Of a DNA stretch of 8,491 bases, positions 1-5,613 are shown piece by piece. Each line of letters starts with the position of its first letter. Position 1 is the first letter of the stretch. This DNA comes from Patescibacteria group bacterium (GTDB taxonomy: Bacteria > Patescibacteriota > Patescibacteriia > Patescibacteriales > GWC2-42-12): positions 1 to 8,491 of the forward strand of contig JAHJAP010000096.1 of assembly GCA_018813805.1 (NCBI GenBank), given 5' to 3'. Under the pieces are notes generated by a model. That model searched no databases. It worked only from the letters and a program-made list of their open reading frames with translations, and was not told where the DNA came from. The translations under genes and the position numbers were made by a program.

Positions 1-21
1 TATTAATATAAACAATATACT

Positions 22-67
22 ATAGTTGGAAAAACTATGCAAGGAAAATACTCTCTATCCTTCCTTG
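22..67 (-). terminator. Two adjacent hairpins after the ligase-like gene; possible terminator
   Basis: Downstream of the stop of the ligase-like gene on the minus strand there are two perfect stems in succession. The first pairs 61-67 (TTCCTTG on the plus strand) with 40-46 (CAAGGAA): 7 bp with a 14-base loop. The second pairs 22-27 (ATAGTT) with 33-38 (AACTAT): 6 bp with a 5-base loop. On the minus strand a run of five T lies just after the first stem, inside the second hairpin. The position at the end of a run of co-oriented genes fits a transcription terminator. The stems are AT-rich and the T-run is short, so efficiency is doubtful. They could also belong to whatever lies beyond the left edge. 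No gene was found in positions 1-73. Confidence 0.3.
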
Positions 68-73
68 TTAATG

Positions 74-118
74 AAAATTTAAAATTTTCTACTCGAAAGA
101 GTATTCAGCGACAGACCT
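74..118 (-). repeat. Left copy of a 45-bp inverted repeat
   Basis: Read on the minus strand, this segment matches positions 5541-5585 read on the plus strand at 41 of 45 bases, so the two copies are inverted relative to each other. Mismatches fall at 89, 99, 107 and 110, and all are transitions. Inside it, 90-103 is a perfect 5-bp hairpin with a 4-base loop (plus strand TACTC-GAAA-GAGTA). In the other copy one C-G pair becomes a G-U wobble in the matching sense, so the stem survives. The copy overlaps the 3' end of the ligase-like gene and encodes its last 12 residues (GLSLNTLSSRKF) and its TAA stop. Similarity ends sharply at 118/119. No target-site duplication is evident outside the pair. 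Confidence 0.85.
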
Positions 119-1587
119 GTTAAAACTGCTGCCAAAATTAAAAAGCCTATTCCAAGCGGATGATTAATATATGGGCTAGAAATATTTACTATCATTACAA
201 CTGTTAGACTTACAATTAAAGATAAAGAAAAATATGAATTAATTTTAATGTTATCAAAAATAATTTTAACAAATAAAAATAAATAAGCTAAAATTCCAAA
301 TAATCCTAATTTAAGCCAAACATCTAGCCAGCCCCATTCAAACGCATAAGTAGTATATTTTCCGCTTGGGTTATATTCAAGAATGCGCGGATCACTAGTT
401 TGATAAGTTACTGTAGCGCCAAAACCTTGCCCTAAAATTGGTGCCTTAACTATTTTTTGCCAAAGTTTAGGCAATAATGCCCAACGAGATGAAATGCCAG
501 CCTCTCCTGTTAATTGACTAACTCTATCAGTAAATACATTGGTTATATTAAAATTACCAACAGAAGTTGGATATGGAAATTTAACAATAATTATTACTAA
601 ACTAATACTAAAAATAGCTGTTAACAGCCACAAACAATTGAATAAAAGAAATTGTTTAAAATTAATTTTAATAATTAACAACCAAATTAACCAACAAGCC
701 AATACTCCGCCTATTAGTCCCAACCAAAAGCTGCGCGAAAAACTGGACAAAATAGTTGTTAAACTTAAAATTAATAATAAAAAATTAATAAAAAAAAGTT
801 TAAAATTTTGTTGCCAGGTTTTATCATTGATTAATTTAACTAAAATCATTGAAAAAATAAAAAAAGCAACTAAAACAAAAATATGCGATTGAAAAAAAAT
901 ACGAAAAAAATTATTTTGAATTTGCGTTATCTCCCCCACCCCTGTATTTCTAATCCATCCATATAAAACAAAAGGGGCAATAATTAAATTATGAGAAAAA
1001 ACAAATAAGAGAAATAAAGTTTTTAATCCTACCCAAGTAATTGAGGCAATAAAAGCTTGGCCAATGAGTTGAATATTTTTTTCTTGCTGTAAAATTTCAT
1101 AAATTGGGAAAATTAAAGCAAAATAAAGCCACGCATTAAAATCAAAAAATAAATTATCAAGTTGATTGTGTTTTATTAAGCCATTTACCGCGCCCCATAT
1201 AATAAAAATAAAAAGAGTAATAAAATAAGAATAATAATTTGACTTACAAAAAGCTATTGATAATTTTTTATTTTTAATCCAAGCAACAACTGTTTTTCCC
1301 AGCCAAACCAATATAATAACCAACCAAAAAGCCATACGTAAAGAAATTGTTGTTTTATCAACAGTTAAAAAAAACAAATATCCTTTTGAATTAATAAATA
1401 GCTCTGTTAGTAAGATAGCTAAACCATATTCCAAACGATAGAGTGATAAAATTAAAACTAAAATTATTAAAGCAAAGAAAACAAAAATATTAATTAATGG
1501 AAATAAATAGCCAGCAAAAGAAATTAATTCAACTAAAATAATTAATAAAAATACTAAATTAAATTGGCGATTAAAAAAATTTTTCAT
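79..1587 (-). CDS. O-antigen ligase/polymerase-like polytopic membrane protein
   Basis: A 502-residue, very hydrophobic protein with about a dozen predicted membrane segments (for example near residues 9-50, 85-103, 120-136, 152-163, 230-251, 262-281, 286-306, 314-335, 427-443, 452-470 and 474-491). Family-type signatures of the O-antigen ligase/Wzy-C superfamily are visible. One is SSFSRSFWLGL at 281-291. A long extracytoplasmic loop at about 337-420 contains SRW (367-369) followed by a P-x-x-G-x-G-like motif (PILGQGFG, 383-390). After it comes EWGWLDVWLKLGLFG at 417-431. Such proteins join or polymerise lipid-linked glycans outside the membrane. WaaL-type members usually have His-Asn-x-x-Leu where this one has a Glu-Trp (417-418), so the exact reaction is unclear. 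It is the last gene of a four-gene run, 20 bases after the glycosyltransferase. There is no Shine-Dalgarno before the ATG. Its last 12 codons and stop lie inside the 45-bp repeat. Confidence 0.8.
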   Translation of the reverse strand: MKNFFNRQFNLVFLLIILVELISFAGYLFPLINIFVFFALIILVLILSLYRLEYGLAILLTELFINSKGYLFFLTVDKTTISLRMAFWLVIILVWLGKTVVAWIKNKKLSIAFCKSNYYSYFITLFIFIIWGAVNGLIKHNQLDNLFFDFNAWLYFALIFPIYEILQQEKNIQLIGQAFIASITWVGLKTLFLLFVFSHNLIIAPFVLYGWIRNTGVGEITQIQNNFFRIFFQSHIFVLVAFFIFSMILVKLINDKTWQQNFKLFFINFLLLILSLTTILSSFSRSFWLGLIGGVLACWLIWLLIIKINFKQFLLFNCLWLLTAIFSISLVIIIVKFPYPTSVGNFNITNVFTDRVSQLTGEAGISSRWALLPKLWQKIVKAPILGQGFGATVTYQTSDPRILEYNPSGKYTTYAFEWGWLDVWLKLGLFGILAYLFLFVKIIFDNIKINSYFSLSLIVSLTVVMIVNISSPYINHPLGIGFLILAAVLTGLSLNTLSSRKF

Positions 1588-1607
1588 TTAATAATTTTAA
1601 AACTATC

Positions 1608-2321
1608 TCAATCAATAAATTTAGCTAAAAATAAATCTGTTAAAATTTTTAAACCATCAGAAAAACATTGACCAAAATTATGATAAATTACTGTAATTGG
1701 AACCTCTTTAATTCTTAAATGATGTTTAATCGCTTGATAAAGTATTTCTGAACAATGAGCCATTCTATCTTGTTGTACATTAATTATTTTGGCTGTTTGT
1801 TTAGTCATAGCGCGAAAACCGCTTTGCGGATCTGTTAAATTAACATTTAAGAATAATCTATTGACTAATTTAGCTAGCGGAATTAATATATATTTTTTTA
1901 TTCGCGGTATGCTAATATTATTTTGTTGATTAAGAAAACGAGAACCAAAAACAATGTCTGCTTGACCATTAATAATTGGTTTAACAACATTTTTTATTTC
2001 TGAAGCAAGAAATTGATTATCAGCGTCAAAATGAACAATAATATCAGCATTTTCTTTTATAGCATATTTAGTACCTGTTTTTAAAGCAGCTCCTTGTCCG
2101 CGATTAACTAAGTGTTTAAGAACAATAATGTTTTGTTTTTTAGCCAATAAACAAGTATTATCGCAAGAACAATCATCTATAACAATAACTTTATCAACTA
2201 ACGGCTTAACGCTATTAATTACAGAAACAATATTAGCAGCTTCATTGTATGCGGGTATAACACAAAATATTTTTATTTTTTGAGTTTGTTGTTGAATATT
2301 TTTTTGAGTGCAGGTTTCCAT
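1608..2321 (-). CDS. GT2 family glycosyltransferase, polyprenyl-phosphate sugar synthase-like
   Basis: A 237-residue single-domain GT-A enzyme of family 2, close in pattern to dolichyl/polyprenyl-phosphate mannose or glucose synthases. Visible motifs, in order: VIPAYNE at 21-27; VIVIDDCSCDNT at 45-56, with the Asp pair at 49-50; NRGQGAALKTG at 73-83; the metal- and nucleotide-binding D-A-D at 99-101; GSRF at 126-129; and DPQSGFRAM at 164-172, which is typical of this subgroup. It lacks the C-terminal membrane helices of the longer members, so it should be cytoplasmic or peripheral. The likely job is moving a sugar from a nucleotide donor to a lipid phosphate carrier, which would feed the ligase-like gene 20 bases downstream. 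The sugar cannot be read from sequence. It follows the SDR gene by 14 bases with no Shine-Dalgarno. It ends with TGA, which indicates that UGA is a stop in this organism. Confidence 0.88.
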   Translation of the reverse strand: METCTQKNIQQQTQKIKIFCVIPAYNEAANIVSVINSVKPLVDKVIVIDDCSCDNTCLLAKKQNIIVLKHLVNRGQGAALKTGTKYAIKENADIIVHFDADNQFLASEIKNVVKPIINGQADIVFGSRFLNQQNNISIPRIKKYILIPLAKLVNRLFLNVNLTDPQSGFRAMTKQTAKIINVQQDRMAHCSEILYQAIKHHLRIKEVPITVIYHNFGQCFSDGLKILTDLFLAKFID

Positions 2322-2335
2322 AATTTCAAATTGGA

Positions 2336-3361
2336 TTAAAAAATTATATTTCCAACTGATTTTAATCCTTTGCTGGCTTGCAAATCGTCAATAGTTTTTT
2401 CCAATCCTTTGTCTAGGGTAACAATCGGAATCCAGCCAAGCTCTTCATACGCTTTAATAATATTAGGCAAACACAAAGGTGTAATAAATAAATCACTTGA
2501 CCCATATTTAATTTTAGATTTAGAATTTACTTTATCAATAATTTTTTGTACAAAATTAGTTAAATTAATATCAACATCAGATCCAATATTAATTGGTTCA
2601 TTTACTAAAGAATCAGCAAGTTTTAAGGTTGCATTAATAACATCGCTTACATAACAAAATGAGGAGGAAAAATTTTTATCTCCTGGAATAATTATGTCTT
2701 GATTATTTAGTGCGCTATTAATAAAATCAGACACAAGTTGACCATCATTTAGTTTCATTCGCGGACCATAAACCCTGAATAAACGAATTGTTTTAGCATT
2801 TATTTTATAAAGTTGCTGATAGGTAGCAATAATAGTTTCAGCAAATCTTTTGCCTTCGTCATAACAACTGCGAGGAGATACTGTGCTAACTTGTCCAAGA
2901 TAATCTTCTTTAATTTTTGTATAATTTGTTTGTCTATAGCCATAAATAACAGAAGAAGAAAAATAAATAAATTTAGCCTCATATTTAACTGTTAAATCTA
3001 AAGTATTTTTTATACCGCTAGATAAAGCCAACAGAATTGCTATTTTATTTTGTTCAAAATTCTTTGGCGAAGTTGGGCAAGCTAAGTGATAGATTTCTTG
3101 TATTCCCTGAAACTCAATTTTAAATTTTTGCAATTCAGACAAATTAGACAAATCTATTGGATTAGTAATGTCATATTTAATAAATTCAAAATCAGGGTAA
3201 GATAACAAATGATCAATATTTTTTTCATCACCAGTAGAAAAATTATCAATACAAATAACTTTAGAGGTTTTAATTAATTCATCGCATAAATGCGAACCAA
3301 TAAAACCTGCTCCGCCAATAACTAAAACGTTTTTTTTATTAAAAATCGCTTTTTTTGCCAT
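2336..3361 (-). CDS. NAD-dependent extended SDR, UDP-glucuronate decarboxylase-like
   Basis: A 341-residue Rossmann-fold nucleotide-sugar enzyme. The NAD-binding GGAGFIG lies at 16-22, followed by an acidic strand end (VICIDN, 35-40). The active-site Tyr167 and Lys171 sit in PRSCYDEGKR (163-172), a signature of UDP-glucuronate decarboxylase (UDP-xylose synthase). HLACPTSPKNF (92-102), RLFRVYGPRM (193-202) and SFCYVSD (234-240) also match that family. Two residues that are catalytic in related decarboxylases look replaced. The Glu of the usual TSEVYG is Val138 (SSVIYG, 136-141), and the Arg that normally precedes SFCYV is Ser233. The protein may therefore have lost decarboxylation and act as an epimerase or oxidoreductase; this is inference. 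It probably supplies a sugar nucleotide for the neighbouring glycosyltransferase. It lies 27 bases after the protease stop, across a 16-bp tandem repeat, with no Shine-Dalgarno. Confidence 0.85.
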   Translation of the reverse strand: MAKKAIFNKKNVLVIGGAGFIGSHLCDELIKTSKVICIDNFSTGDEKNIDHLLSYPDFEFIKYDITNPIDLSNLSELQKFKIEFQGIQEIYHLACPTSPKNFEQNKIAILLALSSGIKNTLDLTVKYEAKFIYFSSSVIYGYRQTNYTKIKEDYLGQVSTVSPRSCYDEGKRFAETIIATYQQLYKINAKTIRLFRVYGPRMKLNDGQLVSDFINSALNNQDIIIPGDKNFSSSFCYVSDVINATLKLADSLVNEPINIGSDVDINLTNFVQKIIDKVNSKSKIKYGSSDLFITPLCLPNIIKAYEELGWIPIVTLDKGLEKTIDDLQASKGLKSVGNIIF

Positions 3362-3402
3362 ATTTTTTAAACTTAATATTTTTTAAACTTAATATTTTTT
3401 AA
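3361..3402. repeat. 16-bp tandem repeat (about 2.6 copies) across the protease/SDR junction
   Basis: The plus-strand unit TATTTTTTAAACTTAA occurs at 3361-3376 and 3377-3392, followed by its first ten bases at 3393-3402, without mismatch. It covers the last codons and TAA of the protease gene, the whole 27-base spacer, and the first base of the SDR start codon. This looks like a slippage-type duplication. It sets the distance between the two genes and fills the region upstream of the SDR ATG with A/T only. Confidence 0.9.
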
Positions 3403-5485
3403 TAACAGCTACATTAATTCCATTAGTAAAAGTTTCTTCTAAGGCATAAAATGAACCAATGATTTTAATTTTATCGTCAACATCAAACACCTTAACATGC
3501 GGCGCTCCGCCTGGCCCTGCACCAGCAATTATTTCATCTATGCCATCGTTATTAATATCGCCGGTAGTAATATTTACTCCACCGCGAAAATTATTATTAA
3601 AAGCAAAAAATTGTTTTAATAAATTACCATAATTATTAAATATTCTAATATGCGGCCCGCCACCATTACCTGGCGCAGTTATTATTTCCCTGCCTTTTGA
3701 TTTTAAATTAGTTTCAATATTGCCAACAGCTACCTTAACACCGCCTCTAAATGATGTATTATAAGCAAAAAATTGACTTAGCACCCGGCCATCTGTATTA
3801 AAAATTCTAACTTGAGGCCCACCGCCTTGCCCAGCGCCTGTAATAATTTCGTTTCTACCATCGCCATTAACATCGCCAACGGCAACATAAACACCATTTT
3901 TAAATTGTAGGTTATAGGCCATAAAAGATTTTTTTAATTTACCACGAAAATTAAAAATTTTTATTTCAGGAGCATGTTTTGAAGCAGGAGTAACAATTAT
4001 TTCATCTAATCCATCCAAGTCAATATCAGCAACAGTTATATTGATTCCACCATAAAAATTTTCTGCATAAGCAAAAAATTGGCCTATTAATTCGCCTTGT
4101 TTGTTAAAAATTTTAACATGCGGTCCACCGCCTTGCCCAGCGCCTGTAATAATTTCGTCTAAACCATCACCATTAATATCGCCAGATGCTATACTAAGAC
4201 CACCCATAAATTTATTTCCATAAGCATAAAAATTATTTTTTTCTATACCGTTTTGATCTGTAATTTTGAGTAAACTAAGGTAATTTTCCAAAGGAGCAGT
4301 AATAATTTTAGATGAATTATTTTTTAAAAGAGCCGAGGCTTGATTAACAGCCATAGCAATATTTAATCTGCCTTTGCCTAACTGATTTAGATAATTGGGG
4401 TTGAGTTTATTTAAATTTTCTGAACTATCATAAAAAATTTTTAAAATCTGTTCTCTGGTTAAGCTTGGGTTAGCTGCTGCAATCAATGCTAAAGCGCCAC
4501 TAACCATTGGCGTTGCCACAGAAGTACCTGACCAATAACCCCCATAATAATTATTAAAAGATTGTTCATTAAAATAGTTAGTTGGAGAATAAACTAGCGT
4601 ACTAAAAACATTAACTCCAGGAGCAGATATATCAACACATTTAAAGCCGTAATTAGAAAAAAATGTTTTTTGATCAAGAGCGTCAACAGCAGCTACGCCA
4701 ATCACTCTGTTTTCATTGTCTTGGCCATCATTGCAAACTGGATACAATGGAACAATGTCTAAGGAATTGCCATATCCTTGTTCTTGCTCATTGCCAACAG
4801 CAGCGACAATAATTAATCCCGCATCATAAGCTTTTTTAATAATATTATCTAAGTTTTTATTATAACCCAATCCAACAAAACTTAAATTTATTATATCTGC
4901 GCCATTATCTATAGCATAGTCTATTGCTTTTATAACATTATTAATACTTCCCCCTCCTGCGTCATCTAAAGCTTTAAGAGGCATTATTTTGGCCTGCCAG
5001 CTAATACCAGTTACACCCATTGCATTATTGCCAGAAGCAGCCGCAATGCCAGCAATAACAGTGCCATGAAATATGCCAGAATCAGTAAAGCCTGGTTTGA
5101 ATTTTGGTGAAGGATCAGATACTCCATTAATAAAATCCCAACCATTAATATCGTCAATATAACCATTATTATCATCATCAATATTATTGTCAGGCAGTTC
5201 TTTTCTATTAATCCAAATATTATTTTTTAAATCAGGATGATCAATTTGTACGCCAGAATCAATTATAGCAATAACAACTTTAGAACTTTTTTTAATTTGA
5301 CTCCAAGCCTCTGTTGCTTTAATTTTTTGTAAATACCATTGGTTAATAAAATAAGGATCAGAAGGAATGATAATTTTTTCGTTTTCAATGGTAACGTCAG
5401 CAGCAAAAAGAATGTTTGGATAAAAAATAAAAATTAAACCCAAAAAAAATAAAAATCTATAAAAAAATGTTGATTTTTTATTCAT
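3389..5485 (-). CDS. Secreted subtilisin-like (S8) serine protease with C-terminal FG-GAP repeats
   Basis: A 698-residue exported protease. Residues 1-29 form a signal peptide: basic MNKK, a hydrophobic core, and a probable cut after LFA (26-28). The mature chain starts almost at once with the subtilase entry pattern DPYFINQWYLQKI (43-55); there is no room for an I9 inhibitory propeptide. The catalytic triad is Asp76 (IIDSGV), His140 (FHGTVIAG) and Ser322 (GTSVATPMVSG), with oxyanion Asn232 (AAVGNE). An Asp/Asn-rich loop at 102-112 (IDDDNNGYIDD) probably binds calcium. From about 419 there are five FG-GAP/VCBS-type repeats and a partial sixth, a likely beta-propeller-like or elongated binding region. 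No sortase signal or C-terminal membrane helix was seen, so it is either released or held non-covalently. It is the first gene of the four-gene run, directly behind a strong promoter. Substrate unknown; it could process surface proteins or external polypeptides. Confidence 0.93.
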   Translation of the reverse strand: MNKKSTFFYRFLFFLGLIFIFYPNILFAADVTIENEKIIIPSDPYFINQWYLQKIKATEAWSQIKKSSKVVIAIIDSGVQIDHPDLKNNIWINRKELPDNNIDDDNNGYIDDINGWDFINGVSDPSPKFKPGFTDSGIFHGTVIAGIAAASGNNAMGVTGISWQAKIMPLKALDDAGGGSINNVIKAIDYAIDNGADIINLSFVGLGYNKNLDNIIKKAYDAGLIIVAAVGNEQEQGYGNSLDIVPLYPVCNDGQDNENRVIGVAAVDALDQKTFFSNYGFKCVDISAPGVNVFSTLVYSPTNYFNEQSFNNYYGGYWSGTSVATPMVSGALALIAAANPSLTREQILKIFYDSSENLNKLNPNYLNQLGKGRLNIAMAVNQASALLKNNSSKIITAPLENYLSLLKITDQNGIEKNNFYAYGNKFMGGLSIASGDINGDGLDEIITGAGQGGGPHVKIFNKQGELIGQFFAYAENFYGGINITVADIDLDGLDEIIVTPASKHAPEIKIFNFRGKLKKSFMAYNLQFKNGVYVAVGDVNGDGRNEIITGAGQGGGPQVRIFNTDGRVLSQFFAYNTSFRGGVKVAVGNIETNLKSKGREIITAPGNGGGPHIRIFNNYGNLLKQFFAFNNNFRGGVNITTGDINNDGIDEIIAGAGPGGAPHVKVFDVDDKIKIIGSFYALEETFTNGINVAVIKKY
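3392..4228 (-). repeat. FG-GAP repeat region within the protease gene
   Basis: Units of about 50-54 residues start at roughly residues 419, 471, 521, 573 and 627, and a 19-residue stub starts at 680. The general form is FAY-x(3)-F-x-GG-(V/I)-x-(V/I)-x-x-GD-(I/V)-N-x-DG-x-(D/N)-EI-(I/V), then GAGxGGGPxVxIFN. Calcium-type D-x-N-x-D-G or similar loops are present in units 1 (436-441), 2 (487-492), 3 (538-543) and 5 (643-648). Unit 4 has lost its loop (NIETNLKSKG, 589-598), and unit 2 has lost the glycine-rich GGGP part (501-506). Units 1 and 3 share 34 identical consecutive bases (4125-4158 and 3819-3852), which suggests recent duplication or gene conversion. Confidence 0.9.
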
Positions 5486-5494
5486 AATATTTTT

Positions 5495-5524
5495 ATTATA
5501 ACATATTTAATCTGACAAAAGCAA
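5495..5524 (-). promoter_or_regulatory. Sigma-70-type extended -10 promoter for the protease/glycan unit
   Basis: On the minus strand, TTGCTT (plus 5519-5524) and a perfect TATAAT (plus 5495-5500) are separated by 18 bases, with TG one base upstream of the -10 (TGTTATAAT), an extended -10. A start site 6-7 bases downstream would fall near 5488, only about 3 bases before the A of the protease ATG at 5485. The transcript should therefore be nearly leaderless. The promoter lies inside the pair of 45-bp inverted repeats, so the four-gene block carries its own promoter. Confidence 0.7.
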
Positions 5525-5540
5525 AAAAACAATTTGCATA

Positions 5541-5585
5541 AGGTCTGTTGCCGAATACTTTTTCGAGTAAAAAATTTTAAATTTT
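5541..5585 (+). repeat. Right copy of the 45-bp inverted repeat
   Basis: This is the intergenic partner of 74-118, in opposite orientation, with 41/45 identity and four transitions. It lies between the mreB stop and the promoter of the protease gene. Read in the frame used by the left copy it would encode GLLPNTFSSKKF and a stop. However, the codon directly before is TAA and no ligase-like sequence extends upstream, so it is not the remnant of a longer ligase gene. Its hairpin (5557-5570, TACTT-TTTC-GAGTA) keeps five pairs if one G-U is allowed. Confidence 0.85.
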
Positions 5586-5600
5586 ATAAAATTTTATAAA
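5581..5600. repeat. 10-bp AT tandem, two perfect copies
   Basis: ATTTTATAAA occurs twice in a row, and each copy together with the next base forms a palindrome (TTTTATAAAA). It follows the right inverted repeat and lies 13 bases beyond the mreB stop. It could ease DNA melting or act as a weak transcription end for mreB. No GC-rich terminator was found in this gap. A short direct repeat, AGGTCT, lies at 5541-5546 and 5605-5610, on either side of the AT-rich block. Confidence 0.6.
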
Positions 5601-5613
5601 ATATAGGTCTTTC

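Noticed and set aside
539..892. Plus-strand open frame of 117 codons inside the ligase-like gene
   Set aside because: It is low-complexity Lys/Ile/Asn-rich sequence antisense to a clear membrane protein, with no recognisable motif. It is an AT-rich shadow.
1608..1610. Recoded UGA (Gly) as in Gracilibacteria/SR1
   Set aside because: UGA ends the glycosyltransferase at the expected family length, and another in-frame UGA follows within nine codons. None of the other genes contains an internal UGA.
2370..2995. Small open frames on both strands inside the SDR gene (2370-2654, 2800-2982, 2813-2995)
   Set aside because: They overlap a gene with strong family motifs and show no domain of their own.
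3392..4228. CRISPR-like or intergenic repeat array
   Set aside because: The periodicity of about 150-160 bases is in frame and encodes FG-GAP protein repeats.
5513..5560. Intrinsic terminator for mreB using the T-run near 5523-5529 (minus strand)
   Set aside because: Only 3-4 bp stems can be drawn before the T-run, which is too weak to call.
5541..5585. Remnant of a second ligase-like gene at the right repeat copy
   Set aside because: A stop codon directly precedes the shared frame, and similarity stops exactly at the repeat edge, so only the repeat is shared.
74..5585. Terminal inverted repeats of a complete transposon
   Set aside because: There is no transposase or recombinase between the repeats and no clear target-site duplication outside them. 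The claim was kept only as a possible non-autonomous or invertible cassette.
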